A DNA stretch of 64,000 nucleotides from Tetrastigma voinierianum (taxonomy: Eukaryota > Streptophyta > Magnoliopsida > Vitales > Vitaceae): positions 558,001 to 622,000 of the forward strand of contig JAEQBH010000132.1 of NCBI GenBank assembly GCA_016808115.1, given 5' to 3'. The notes below the pieces were generated by a model that was not told the DNA's origin, searched no databases, and saw only the letters and a program-made list of their open reading frames with translations. The position numbers were made by a program, and so were the translations under genes. Shown in pieces: positions 1-12,074 of this stretch; the stretch's first letter is position 1; every line of letters begins with the position of its first letter.

Positions 1-131
1 GCGATTCCGTTACAATTAGTCTTATGTAGTATGGGACTCCCTCTTTGCCCATGACCCTTCTTGAAACCTAATCACTCATAGCAGAATTTAAAATGAACTC
101 CCTCCATCACCCTCTTAACGATCCGCGTGTA
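1..131. other. Unassigned edge sequence
   Basis: These bases precede the first LTR. No reading frame, repeat or RNA signature is recognisable. They may be flanking host DNA or the remains of another element cut by the window edge. Confidence 0.3.
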
Positions 132-2618
132 TGTACTAAGAATTATCTTTAGTAGTTTTATAATATGTTTAAGGTATAATAAAAGTAAATGTGTTTTTTT
201 TTTCGGGATTTAAATGCTAAGGGGAAAAATGATAAAACCCGGAATTAATTCAAGAGTTAAGGGTAAAATATTAAAATGTCACATTAAGGACCCAAAGGTC
301 ATAAATGAAGAAGAGTATATGTAATTAGAAATTATAATAGTTGTGGTTACCCAATTAGAAATATGGAAAGGGGACTAAAATGCAAAAAGAGGAAAAGTTA
401 AAAATGAAAGAAAAAAGACAAACAAGGCCTTGTAAAGAAAAGAGATAATGTCAAAATTTGGTCTATTGATTGAGAGTTCTTCATTTTGGCTTTGGAGAAA
501 ACTAGGTTTACGTGGGTTTGGAGAAGCCATCCATGGTGATTTTACTCCATTTCTTAGTTATATTTGTCTGTAGTAAGAAGAGAAGGGAAGAAAGTAGAAA
601 GAAAGGAAGAAGGAAAGAAAGAAAGAAAGAGAGAAAGAAAGGGAGAGGTTCAAGAAAAGGTGGTTAGAGGAAACTATCTAATTTCTCTCTCTTTGTTTTG
701 TTGTTTTTGTTGGTTAAAAGTTCTAGTTGATTGTTATTTGGTTTGTGGTCCTCAAATGAGGAGATTATGTATAAAGGAAATGTTGGGGTTTTAAGGAATA
801 TGCTGTCAAAATTTTTCCAAAACCCATATTTTTGTTTTGGCCATAACTTGGTCATTAGTCATCCAAATTTAGTGATTCCAGTTGGGAAAGAACCCTAAGA
901 GGTAAAACTACAAAAGTATAGAAGGTACCAAGAGAAAACCTGACCCTAAGATTTATGTTTTTACCCCAGACTAAAGTGTCTGAGGTAAAAATTTGCGAGG
1001 GTTATCCTCTATTTTGGTGGAGTTTGGTGTTTAGGTCCAGAGTTGAGTTTTACTCCGGCCAAATTGAGTTATTCTAATTTTTGTGTAATCTAGACTTCTT
1101 GTAAAACAACTTTTATGAAGGAAGTATCGTCAAATTTAGTCCCCATTGTTACTAGAAATTCGTCAAAGTAAGGGAACAATTCTGTCCCTGAAACCTGTCT
1201 CAAAACAGTCCCCTGAACTGGAGTAATTCAGGTTGTTTAAATCATAACTTGAGTTATACTGATCCAAATGAGGTAATTCAAATTTCTGTACAAACTAGAC
1301 ATCTGGTAGAACAACTTTTATAAAGAAAGTATGATCAAATTATGTCTCTATCGTTCCCAAAAAATTTTCAAATATAAGATACAATTCCATATTCTGTTCC
1401 TAGAAACTATCCATGAGCAATTCGGAATGTTTAGACCATATCTCCCAAATTAAAAGTCCAAATGACATGATTTTTTAACCATAAGAAACCCAAGACATAG
1501 GAATTATATTGATTTAGAGATGTTTTTCTAACAATCAAACACAGTATGTGTAGTCGAAAACAGTTTGGGGATTTTGAGACTATTCGGGCATAATTGGTTG
1601 CTTAGGCTAAATATATAAAGGCTATATAAATTTATTGTTATATGAAATTGTGTATATTGACATGATTATGATAGTTTCTGATATGAAATCAATGCGTAGA
1701 TAGAGCAAATGTTTATCGTGATCTAAAAGAATATGGGCATAAAGGAATAATGGTCTTATTAAATTATCCCATATGAATACATGTGATTGTAGTATCATGT
1801 GTATATGAGATATGAAAAGTTTGATATCTCTAACTCGGATAATAACTTAATAAGCCTGATTGTCTGCTTATGTTCCGGGGTAGATGGATAAGTAAGTATG
1901 CCTATTAGGGATATAGATCTTTGCAACTATACAAATATAATTGAGATTCTTGTTTGGGTCCATTACGTGACCCCATTTAGGTCATACAATGCAGTACGAA
2001 TTTATAGATCCTTTGTCATATGCAGGTGATAGTACACCGGTACATACAATTATTCATATCCTTCTTTGGAATATCGCAGGCATGACATAAGATGAGATGA
2101 AATTTTGGAATGTTTATACAAAAGTGTGAAACGTGAAAATGATATGTCTGATATGTAATTAAAAATTATAATGATATGAAGTAATATGTATTATGAATAA
2201 AATGTTATAAAGTAGTGTGACAAATAGTTATAGTGGTCATCCATATTTGTAGTTCCCCACTAAGCTATAAAGCTTAGCACATGTGTTTATTCATGTAGGT
2301 ACCGAAGAGGACGTCCGTGATATTCCGCATACAGCAGGGCCAACACAACTGTAGGAGTCCACCACATGTAGGTTTGACTCGATTTTGTAAATGTAAATGT
2401 AAGATTTTGGAGACAGTGTAAATGTAAAAGTACAAGTAAATGGGACTCAGAATATATGTACATGACACTGTAAATACCACTACGGTGGATGTATATGAAA
2501 TTTTTTGTAAGTTTATATTTTCAAGATAATTGTTTAGAATTATATAAGTTAACAGGTTTATAGTTATCAGATTTGTGACACCATTTCCTAACACAGGGTG
2601 CCGGGTTAGAGCGTCACA
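132..2618 (+). mobile_element. Large LTR (copy 1), gypsy-like, solo or 3' LTR
   Basis: The stretch opens with TGTACTAAGAATT and closes with GAGCGTCACA, matching in layout the better-bounded LTRs at 2,942-7,451 and, reverse-complemented, at 30,965-34,807. Shared blocks are the early GGTATAATAAAAGTAAA (about 170), a purine-rich block near 570-650, CCCACTAAGC..AAAGCTTAGCAC (about 2,256-2,280), AATGGGACTCAG and ACCACTACGGTGG (about 2,437-2,490). No primer-binding site follows the right end and no polymerase frame is attached, so a solo LTR is likeliest. The GCGTCACA end and CCACTAAGC motif recall plant Ty3/gypsy chromovirus LTRs of the Tekay type, but that placement is inference. No matching 5 bp target duplication was seen, so the ends are approximate. 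Confidence 0.6.
1066..1560 (+). repeat. Two to three diverged ~205 bp repeats inside LTR copy 1
   Basis: The segment from about 1,066 (GAGTTATTCTAATTTTTGTG, then ACAACTTTTATGAAGGAAGTAT) recurs near 1,270 (GAGGTAATTCAAATTTCTG, then ACAACTTTTATAAAGAAAGTAT). A weaker third copy may run to about 1,560. The period is close to that of the 194 bp array in LTR copy 2 and occupies the same relative place in the LTR. Confidence 0.5.
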
Positions 2619-2941
2619 TCGCACACCCATAACCCACATTATATAGATAAGATGAAGAAATTCAAACATCTTCTTCCACCCAAGGTGAAAGGATTTTAAC
2701 ATGCAATACCTCAACCGATTATCTAAACTCCGCACTCCTTCAAAACGTTTGGACAAATCTCGTTCTACTTCAAGATCTGTAGTAGAATCCGTAATGAGTT
2801 TCTTCCAAAAACTTGAATTTATATTATGGTGTGTTTGGAGACTTGATCAAAAAACGAATCAGTACACAATATGACTCTGACAATGCCTTATTTTCTGAAG
2901 GCTTTTCCTTTAAGTTATCACAGTGAGTCTGAAACTTGTAA
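2619..2941. other. Spacer between the two large LTRs
   Basis: About 320 bases separate the GCGTCACA end of the first LTR from the TGTAAC start of the second. No primer-binding site, polypurine tract or coding similarity was seen. The minus-strand open frame that overlaps this stretch runs into LTR sequence and looks accidental. Confidence 0.35.
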
Positions 2942-3954
2942 TGTAACCATACAGAAATATACCTTAACGGTTAGGACATGTTTAGGGTATAATAAAAGTA
3001 AAGGTATAGTTTTTGAGTAAATAATGTGCAAAAAATAAAAATAGCAAAAGCACTGGAATTTCTACAAAGACAAGGTAAAGTGGTCCACTTACCACTTGGG
3101 ACCCAAGGGTCATCTTTAAAGAAGATTATATCTGCGTAAAATAATGGGAGGTGAAGTCCTCAAATACTAAAATTAGGAGGACTTATGTGCAAATAAAGGA
3201 AATGAAGTGATAAGGAGGGAAATTAAAAATATCTCATTTTGGTCTCCAAAGAAAACTCATGCAGTTGGGAGAGAAGGAAAGGAGAAAAGAAAGAGAAGAA
3301 TAAAGAAGAAAGAGAAGATGATGGGGGCCAAGAAAAGGTATGGAACTAAGTAAGGATTTCTATGATTTTTGGTATGGAAGTCTAGTTTTTGTATGGAATT
3401 AGTATGGTTTTGGGTATGAAAACTAAGAGTTTTGTATGGGTTGTATGGATTCAAGTATGGAATTTGTCTAAAATGTATGGATACATGTTTGGGTGGTATG
3501 GAAATCAACCCTCATGTGTAAGAATTTGTATGGATATTTGTCTATTGAGTATGGAATTTTACCTAGATTTGCATGGAATTTTGTATGAAACTTTGTATGA
3601 ATTGTATAGAAAGTAGGGATTTTCCCATTTGTGGGTTAAATTAACCCTAGCCTAACTTGATTGTGTTTGGGTTTAGTGAGCCCCTAATTGGTAAAAGATA
3701 TGTAAGAATGGGGTATGGATGTTCTTTTCTAGGGTTTTGAGGAAGCTTTACTCCCTACCTAGAATTGGACGTGTTCGAGTTTGAGGAAAACCCGAGATTG
3801 CTAAGATATGTATTAAGTCCCTTGAGTTGATTATAGTCCATAAGAAGTGTTTAGGGAATTTTTAGAGTGAGTTTGAGGATTTTCCAAAAATGTGGCTTCG
3901 GTGCTCTTTATACTCTTTGCATAAGTTATTGATTCTTCATGAAGCACACCAAAT

Positions 3955-5390
3955 TATACTTCGCTTCGTTAAGGACTCCGATTTAGGTGTTGCTTGGACT
4001 CATGGAAAGCCGCTGAGTGCAGAATCGTATATATAACAGTACAATATTGAGCTTATAATAAGTTCCGTAATAAAAAAAAAACAGTGGCTCTTCTCACTGC
4101 CCGTGAAGTTCTTGATTTCTTCATGGCTTACAATTTGCATAACTCCTTCGTTAGGACTCCGTTTTGAGTGTTCTTGGACTCTATGGAAAGCCCTTTGAGT
4201 CTAGAATATATCCATATATAGATTGATATAATATTGAGCTTATAGTACACCCGAAAATGATAAAAGACAGTGGCTGCTGCTCTTCTTTTATAAAGTCATA
4301 CGCAAGTGCGATTTTCTTCACGAGCACCCAGCTTGCATAACTCCTTCGTTAGGACTTCGTTATGGGTATTCTTGGACTCTATGGAAAACCCTTTGATTCT
4401 AGAATCTATCCATATATAGATTGATATAATATTTAGCTTATAGTACACCTGAAAATGACAAAAGGCGATTGATTTGTTCTTTGCTGCTACTGGATTGTTG
4501 CAAGTTGCTAATTTTTTCTGACTTTGCAACATAACTCCTTCGATTGGGACTCCGTTATAGGTATTCTTGAACTCTATGGAAAGCCCTTTGAGTCTAGAAT
4601 CTATCATATATAGATTGATATATCTTCTGGGCTTATGTTACCTTGAAAATGAAAAATGACGATTAATTTGCTTCTCTTTCATTTGCAGGTGTTTCAGACT
4701 ACTGTTTTTCTTCCACGACAACTTGCATAACTCCTTCATTAGGACTTAGTTATGGTATTCTTGGACTCTATGGAAAGGCTTTGAATCTAGAATCTATCTA
4801 TATATAGGTGATATAATATTGAGCTTATATTACACTGAAGAATGACAAAAAGGCAGTGGTACATTGTTCTTCTTTGGAATCTTTATGAGTTAATGATTTT
4901 CTTCATGACTTGCAACTTGCATAACTCCTTCATTGGACCGTTATGGGTATTCTTGGACTCTATGGAAATACCTTTGGGTCTAGAATCTATCCATATATAG
5001 ATTGATATAATATTGGGCTTATAGTACGAAAATGACAAAGGCGGTGAAGTTCTTCTATTCTTTAACTCTTGATCTTCTGGTGCTGATTTTCTTCACGGCT
5101 TGCAACTTGCATAACTCCTTCATTAGGACTTCGTTATGGGTATTCTTGGACTCTATGGAAATACCTTTGAGTCTAGAATCTATCCATATATACATTGATA
5201 TAATATTGAGCTTATATTTTCTTGAAAATGACAAAAGGCGGTGGCTCCTGGCTGGCTGGCACCAAGTCTTTATGATTCTTGATTTTCTTCATGACTTATA
5301 ACATAACTCCTTCCTTAGGACTCCGTTATGGGTATTCTTAAATTCTATGGAAAGCTCATTGAGTCTAGAATATAACCATATGCTATTTAA
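3955..5390 (+). repeat. Tandem array of ~194 bp units, eight copies, within LTR
   Basis: The core ATAACTCCTTCGTTAGGACT, followed by CTTGGACTCTATGGAAAG, GAGTCTAGAATCTATCC, ATTGAGCTTATAGTAC and GAAAATGACAAAAGGC, recurs in order. The AACTCC landmark lies at 4,141, 4,339, 4,533, 4,729, 4,923, 5,113 and 5,305, giving spacings of 198, 194, 196, 194, 190 and 192. A more diverged first copy starts near 3,955. Open frames on either strand here are by-products of the repeat. Confidence 0.9.
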
Positions 5391-5639
5391 TGGCATTTGG
5401 TGCCCACATTTTGTCTGAAAATTGAATTGTTGTACCAAGTGTACTAATCGCAGTTAAGTTAATTGGAATACATGGTAAGAAATGATGTAGATATGAACAA
5501 AAATAGCAATATATGTAGATTTGATATGTAAAGATATAGATAAGAAAAGTACCTACATGTATCAAGGAAAGGTCTTTGTTACGTACTCTCACCGGGAGAT
5601 GAAACGATTCTGATAAAACAGAAAAACATACATGTATAG

Positions 5640-6990
5640 GAATGTATAGGTATAAGGTCGTAAGATATGATAGTCTGATAAAGTACATGAAGATATAAGT
5701 TAACAAGATATAAGATGTTACAAGTAGATGACATGATATGAATATAAGAGTATATGATATGAATATAGATTGTCATATGACAAATAGATGGAACGTAGTA
5801 GGAACCGCATGAATGAGTAAAGCATACATGATAAGAAATATAGAAAGTACATGAATAACTGATCATGATGGAAACGCATAAGGATTATGAGATGCATAAA
5901 TGATATAGGGATATGAATAGATAAAGATATAGATATATGAATACAAGAGTGCATAGATGCATTCATGATACATGAAATAGGATTACATATATGATACGAA
6001 GACAAAATAAATGATAGAAAAAGATATGAATATACGTATTGTAAAGAAATATAGGAACAATAATCTGAAGCTAAGAAATATGTGAAGTGTGGGAGCCAGG
6101 AAATAAATAATAGTGTATATCTCATCAACATACATGAGTAACAATAGTTATTCCCATGTAGATGAAATATGTGCTGAGAAAATATCAATAAAATGGATTT
6201 GTGCGCTTAGGGCTGGTGGGGATAGATGGACATGCCTATTAGGAAAATCAAATTACCTGCATGCAATCGATTAAGCCGTTTGGGTCATTCTGAGCCTTGG
6301 GCCCACTTATAGACCCTTTATTTCGTGCCGATGAGTACAGCGCCTTGGACCCATATAGTTTAGCTATCGCTTAAGGTTTATGCGGGCCATAGAGTATAAA
6401 ACAAATGATTTGAATATGACATGTGAAAAAGATATGATATGATCTAGGCATAGCGCGCTATGTAATGATGATAAAGTTACGTAACATGAGATTCTGATCC
6501 AGAACACTTTGATGAAAGTAATATGGAATGTAAATGATGCACAGAAAGTTATGTGATAATACGATTATATAAGAAAAGTATAAGATAATAGTGTATATGA
6601 AATAATAGCGGTATATGAAAATCGTAGTACATGAAACAATACATGGATATATTATATGGAAGTACAAGAATTACGATTACACGAAAAGTATATGAACAAG
6701 TCACGATTGCATGAAAGGAAAGTAATGTGAAAGTATAACAGAAAAAAAAAATATGAAAATAGTACATGATGATGCGGTAAGCTTGATCTGCGATAATGTA
6801 CATGATAGTGATTTTATGAAAATAGAACATAACAAATGGCCTGTATATATACATGAAGTAATATATGTATCTGAATATGACATGCCTAGGGAATGGGATA
6901 TGTATGAACCATTAGAAGATAATAGATCAAATGATAATTACTAGAATAAAGAAATAAATGATATGAAGATTTATATATCAAGCGTCACAT
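5640..6990. repeat. AT-rich low-complexity segment (ATATGAA/TACATGA-type)
   Basis: The plus strand is dominated by short, imperfect words such as GATATGAATA, TACATGA and AGTATATGA without a fixed period. It lies inside LTR copy 2. The minus-strand frames of 95-156 codons in it are rich in Y, I, S and H as expected from composition alone, and no protein family is recognisable. Confidence 0.5.
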
Positions 6991-7451
6991 GTGATAGAAG
7001 TGTATGTTATATAGAAAATGATAAAGTAAGTATGTTTGTTTGAAACTGATCATAGTTATTGGTCGTCCCTGTATATGTTTCCCACTAAGCGTAAAGCTTA
7101 GCACGGGTTTCAATCCGTGTAGGTACATAAGCAGAAGACAAGGAATGGGAGCCAGTATCCCACGGCCCGGTATATTCGAATAGGTGCTCCATGTTGCCAT
7201 GATCTACGTATTTTTATGGGTATAAGTTTTGTATATTGAAGTAATGGGACTCAGTGTATAGAACATGAATACCACTACGGTGGTACTTATAATGTATATG
7301 TAAAAGAATTTTTGTTATTACAGAAATTGTGCATATGAATGAGAAAACAGGTACATGTCGACTCACGAGGAAGCGAGGTTAAAGAGTCCCGGTCGAGGAG
7401 TGTGCTGGCACCCTAAACCCGACACCATCGAGATGTAAGTGGGGCGTCACA

Positions 7452-7864
7452 TGCATTAAGTTTACTTTTTTTAGAGGATTACATAGTGGGTTCCAACTCT
7501 ACTTTGATAGCTTGAAGGATCAAAATTTTTCTTGATTTTATCTTTATCCACTTTGTTAAGATCGAATCATAATATAGTAGCTGCTCACAGTAGCTTAGCC
7601 TCGAGATTCCGCAACGAGACTTACAAGCCCACGTCACTTGACCTTAGTTCTAACTCTTGAGGTCGCGAGCCACGTCCACACATTGTGGAATGGCCTAGAA
7701 GTGAAGCCTTCCTAAGTTCTTTCGGTGTGAGTATGTGTTTTAAACCATCAAATATGTAACATCAAACTTTATTTTTCCTAAGTAGTCATCTTCTTGTGAA
7801 ACACTAAAGGCAGAAAATATATTGACAATCCAGACCCAACATTTTAAATATGTAAAATACAAAT
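7452..7864. other. Unassigned DNA between LTR and copia element
   Basis: About 410 bases between the GGGGCGTCACA end and the left LTR of the copia element. No coding similarity or repeat structure was recognised. It is probably host or older element sequence into which the flanking elements inserted. Confidence 0.3.
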
Positions 7865-8260
7865 TGTTAGCAAAATATTAGCGTTGCAAGAATATAATAG
7901 AGAATAGAAATTAAGAAGAGAAAAGTAGATAAACCTTAAAGACGGTAGAGAAAGTCGGGAAATTTTATTTTTATTTGTATATTTTCTCTTTCATTTCTCT
8001 TCTTCCTGTTATATTTTCTTTCACAATGACCAAAACTAGAAGCTTACGTTTATAAGAACACAGTGCACATATCATTAATGTCGAATGTATTGAATGTATA
8101 CATTGAATAAGGGAGATGGAGCTCATACACATAGAATGTAGATTCTGAATGTGCCATGTGGTACATTGAATATTCATTTAGCATGTATATAGGTTTTGAA
8201 TGTACCATAATAGGTACATTGAAGAGATATAATGAATATTCATTCATGTATTTCATAACA
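7865..8260 (-). repeat. 3' LTR of the copia element
   Basis: This aligns along its length with 18,113-18,490; for example AAAATATTAGCGTTGC versus AAAATATTGCGTTGC near the left end, and TGAATATTCATTCATGTATTTCATAACA at both right ends. The two differ by many small indels, indicating an old insertion. Confidence 0.88.
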
Positions 8261-8270
8261 CTCCCCCTTG
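8261..8270 (-). other. Polypurine tract of the copia element
   Basis: CTCCCCCTTG on the plus strand is CAAGGGGGAG on the coding strand, directly against the 3' LTR, where plus-strand priming occurs in LTR retrotransposons. The flanking plus-strand block with two copies of GCCTCATTAAAAACCTTA (about 8,311 and 8,433) is also part of this element's 3' region. Confidence 0.75.
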
Positions 8271-8310
8271 AATATTCATTGTATTCCTTGGAGATGTGCA
8301 TTCAATGATG

Positions 8311-8520
8311 CTTTGCCTCATTAAAAACCTTAAAAATGGGAAAAACCCGGTGGGACAAAAGCAGGACAAAAGGAAAAAAGAGTACAGTGCATAGAGAACA
8401 CACATGATCTCACTTTTATGGATGCATTAATTGCCTCATTAAAAACCTTAAGCCGGAAAAACCCAATGGGACAAAAACCGAACAAAAGGGAAAAAGAGTG
8501 CAATGCATAGTTCACAATAT
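8311..8520 (-). repeat. Tandem duplication next to the copia 3' LTR
   Basis: Two ~122 bp units each read TTGCCTCATTAAAAACCTTA, then GGGAAAAACCC..TGGGACAAAA, then AAAAAGAGT.CA.TGCATAG. The first starts near 8,309 and the second near 8,431. They form part of the untranslated 3' region of the element. Confidence 0.7.
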
Positions 8521-8599
8521 CTCCCCCTCAATTTGAATATATAATACTTCTTTGAAATTTGAATTAATGTACAAATGCATGAACTGTGCGTCTGATACC

Positions 8600-10600
8600 A
8601 TATACTAATTTCTCAAAAATTTGACGTTGGCAATGATTTGGTAAAAGATGCATGAGATTATTTATGGATTGAATGTAATATCAATTTGTCGATTTTCTTG
8701 GAGTTCATTAGTATAGAAAAATTTCGTGAAGATAGCAGCGGGTCTATCACTGATGCTATCCTCCCTAAACGTGCAACCCTAATGACGTATCTTTCATAAA
8801 TTATGATGGAAATTTGTACTTAGGTGTTAAGCTGACAAAATTGTGAATATGTGTTATAATGGTCTTAATAGAACACATCTCTTCGACTTCATATAAATGT
8901 AGTCCTGAGTGGTTAGAAGATGTGGCTTCTAAGCGATTGCTTACGTAGGCATGAGAATAGGTGCCATTATAACAAAATAAATACTTGATTTGAGGAAGCG
9001 AGCTTTATGTGGATCGGATCTGTATCAGGTAGTATATTCCTTGGAATAATATAATCGAATCCTATGGTTCCTCGGAGATAGCAGAAAAATATGTTTAATT
9101 ATTCCGGTGTCTCGAGGATTGTTTTCGTAACTAAAAGCATAGATAAATTTGCGCAGCGATGTAGTACCGTACATTGTGCAGTACATCAAAATTTGTTCGT
9201 TGAGATATGATGCTTAGGACCAAGTATCTCTTCATGATTCTCTAGAATGACGAATCACTTTTGGGGATCTAGAGACCTTACAACCATAGAGTGCTGATGG
9301 GTGGGCACTTGTCCGTATTAAAGCGTTTAAGTAATCTTTGAATGTATATGATGATTGATGAATGATTATTCCATTTGCTTTATGCTCAAGGCGTAGACCA
9401 AGACAATGTTTGGTTTTACCCCGAATCTAACTTCAAATTCCTTTTTCAAATACTCGTGATTTTAATAACTCTTGGAGTTCCAAATTAAATTTATATCGTC
9501 GACATAAAGCGCTCTGATAACAAATCCGAGTTTCACGATTTCTTAATAAACACGCGTAGGCGAGATGGGATCATTCTTGTACCTTTCCTTAATTAGGTAC
9601 TCACTTAGGCGTTGATACCACATGCGACCCGGATTAACCCAACCCGTCTGGCAATTTTATTGTTGAGAGGCGGATTGCGGGGGGTGCATGCGTCGGGCAT
9701 TTTGAATCCCTCGAGGAAATTTTCATATAAATGTCTGAGTCCTAATGAGCCATATAGATCATCTTAGTCCTGAAAATGTCCATAAAGGCCTTGTTCCAAT
9801 TTTCAAAGTATACCCGGACTAATGAAGAAAATGAAATGTAATCCCATATCCCATCCTGGTGAATATGTCTCATCATAATCAATCCCAGGTCTCTGGGAGA
9901 ATCCTTGGGCAATGAGTCGAGCTTTATACCTGACAACCTCGTTTTTCTCATTTCGTTTCCGGACAAATACCCATTTATATCCAACGGGTTTTACATTATC
10001 GAGGATGCGAGTTATGGGTCCAAAAACCTCTATTTTAGCTAAAGTCGTCGATATAATTGCTTCCTCCTTCAGACCCGATCTTGCCTTTGACGGCATTGAT
10101 AGTGCGACCCGCGATCATCATCCGCCAATTTTTATGAGCAGGCGAGAATCTGTGTCATCAATGTGGTTTTATTTCGATCCCAGTCTCATTACAATATGTA
10201 ATGGAATTCTCTCGATATTCTAGGGTTAGTGATCTTTTCATGGGTTTGTGCTTACTCTTGAGGGCATTAAGCTCTTTAAGTAAGCCTGACACCGGGGGCT
10301 CTTCTAAGTGGATTCTTGATTCTTTCCCTTACGTTTAGAGCGGTATCTTTGATCCTATTGGTACCTGCGGCTTCCAGGCGTAGGATTTTCATCCATTTGG
10401 CTTGTCCTTCGAGAGCCGGTATCTGGCTAGACATTCTGATTTGGAATATGAGATTTCGTTACCTTAGTAGCATCATTAAATGCATCGGAAGTCACAGTGG
10501 CTATAGCACGTAAATGGATTATAGGTTGCACCTTGTTTCGCTCAGGAGTTCTTAGGTCGAATGGAGATAAATTTTTCTCATTCCCGAGGAGAGAAAACCT
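8600..10600 (-). pseudogene. Copia reverse transcriptase / RNase H region (decayed)
   Basis: On the minus strand at about 10,096-9,803 the frame contains VKPVGYKWVFVRKRNEKNE, then VRYKARLIAQGFSQRPGIDY and DETYSP. This is the highly conserved N-terminal part of the Ty1/copia reverse transcriptase (palm motif leading to the first catalytic aspartate region). Beyond it the frame is lost, and similarity towards 8,600, where the rest of RT and the RNase H should lie, is only traceable in short pieces. In a live element RT and RNase H convert the RNA copy to DNA in cytoplasmic particles. Stops and indels make this copy inactive. Confidence 0.85.
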
Positions 10601-10629
10601 TAGCTAGTTTTGCTTGCGACCATTTCAAT

Positions 10630-11560
10630 TTTAGGTGTCCCCATTTGATGGAAACATAGTCTCATTGAAGTGACAATCACGAGAAATCTGTGATAAAAGA
10701 TCGCAGTGAGTCGGTTCAGAACCTAATGATGGGCGGTGAATTAAACCCAATATAAATGCCCCAAGCGGCGTTGGGGTTATTTCGTTCCTTTGGTGAAGTG
10801 CGTAGGCACTTGTGCGCACAACCAAGGTGCGTAAATGAAATATCGAGGTTCTTAACTTCGAGAACCATTTGAAGAGATTGTAGAGACCCAACAATGAAAC
10901 ATGTCTTATTAGAGTATTTGCATATAGCGACATGACCACAGAAGTGCTTTGTATCGTTGAGATTCGTTCCGATAATGAAGTCGCGAGCAATGATTTTATA
11001 TGTTTAATTAAGTATTACGTAATCCATTTTGATATGAACATATCTGATAGGGTGCTCGACCTCGATTCGATGAAGCGCGTGTATCAAAGCTGCTGATGTA
11101 AATTGCCAAACATTATCCAATCGCATACTTCGTTGGATAATCGAGGAATTGTGCCAAGCTTTATAATCTAGCATGAGTAAGCGTCTCAAAGGTGACATTA
11201 CTTAGCGTAGATAATAATAGACAAACATGGGACCATCTCACAGGGATACGTCCACTAGTATCATAAATATGAAATGGTCCCTTGGTGGTTGTATTGGTCC
11301 ACACAAATATCCCTTACTGAATTCTTTGCATGAATAAGAGTTACAAGATCAACCTTTGTTATAGAAGGTTTTGATAATGAGTTTTCCTTGTGAAGACAAG
11401 CTTCACAATTATAATCTTTGGACAACAATACCTTTGTATCCTTTAAGGGTGCCCTTTTGTGATACAGTTATTCTACACATCATTGAGCGCCCGGGTGACC
11501 AGAGGCGATGTGCCCATATCCCAAGCGTCGGGGTTACCAATCTCGGGTGTCTGGTGGGTA
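10630..11560 (-). pseudogene. Copia integrase region (decayed)
   Basis: Minus-strand pieces match copia integrase in the right order: a residual WAHRLWSPG..MM block near 11,500 (the conserved RLGHPG..MM zone), an EHPIRYVH block near 11,050 (end of the catalytic core) and RDCHFNETMFP near 10,650 (C-terminal part). They are split over frames. Integrase inserts the DNA copy into chromosomes. No intact zinc-binding HHCC set or full DDE triad can be read. Confidence 0.75.
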
Positions 11561-11565
11561 AGGTT

Positions 11566-12000
11566 TCAGGCCTCAATCATGACTAAATACAAACCCATAG
11601 AAGAAGCTTCTAGCTTCTCATGGATGGTCTTCAGGCCCATCTTATAAGAGGTAATGCCAATATATTCTTTATTTTGCTCATAAATAGTCTCAACATGGTA
11701 CCCATTACGGCGTACATCTTTGAAGCTAAGTAGATTCCTTTTTGATCTACTGCTTAGAAATGCATTCTCAATATGTAGGATGGTACCTTTTGGCAAAACA
11801 ATTGGCATTCCCGAAACCATCAATAATCGGGAATAGGACGGATATTGTATGGACATGTGTCTTACGTAATGTCATACTTGAAAAAGTGTTTGCACTCTGA
11901 AATATGGTATGCGTTGATGCCTTATCGAGCTAAATGACATCTTCCTTTTTCTTGGTGTTTTCCATTTGCATTTATGTTGACACAGCTTCAGATGTCAAGT
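11566..12000 (-). pseudogene. Copia protease / pre-integrase (GAG_PRE-INTEGRS) fragment
   Basis: The minus-strand frame 11,856-11,566 has LPKGTILHIENAFLSSRSKR, NLLSFKDVRRNGYHVET and EKLEASSMGLYL. This is the region just before the integrase zinc finger in copia polyproteins. In another frame up to about 11,960 a DIYLADKASTHTIF-like string matches the block upstream of it (the DSGA-TxH zone). The nested LTR element begins immediately to the right, so the junction lies between gag and this domain. Confidence 0.8.
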
Positions 12001-12074
12001 ATCATAAATTTTCATATTAGTTATGGGGTCGAATAAAATTTCAAAATAATAAATATTATGTCGAAGGATTCGTA

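Larger units (their letters stand above)
2942..7451 (+). mobile_element. Large LTR (copy 2, 4.5 kb), gypsy-like, expanded by internal repeats
   Basis: It starts TGTAACCATACAGAAAT, close to the minus-strand start TGTAACTGCAGAAAT of the solo LTR ending at 34,807, and ends GTGGGGCGTCACA. Conserved internal blocks are GGTATAATAAAAGTAAAGG (about 2,987), an A/G-rich block at 3,270-3,330, CCCACTAAGCGTAAAGCTTAGCACGGG (about 7,081) and ACCACTACGGTGG (about 7,272). No primer-binding site follows the right end. At ~4.5 kb it is much longer than copy 1 (~2.5 kb), and most of the difference is the tandem array at 3,955-5,390 plus low-complexity ATATGAA-rich DNA at about 5,640-6,990. No clear target duplication was found. 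Confidence 0.6.

Noticed and set aside
5383..6883. Several minus-strand frames of 69-156 codons
   Set aside because: They lie in low-complexity AT-rich LTR sequence and consist of Tyr, Ile, Ser and His-rich text without family similarity.
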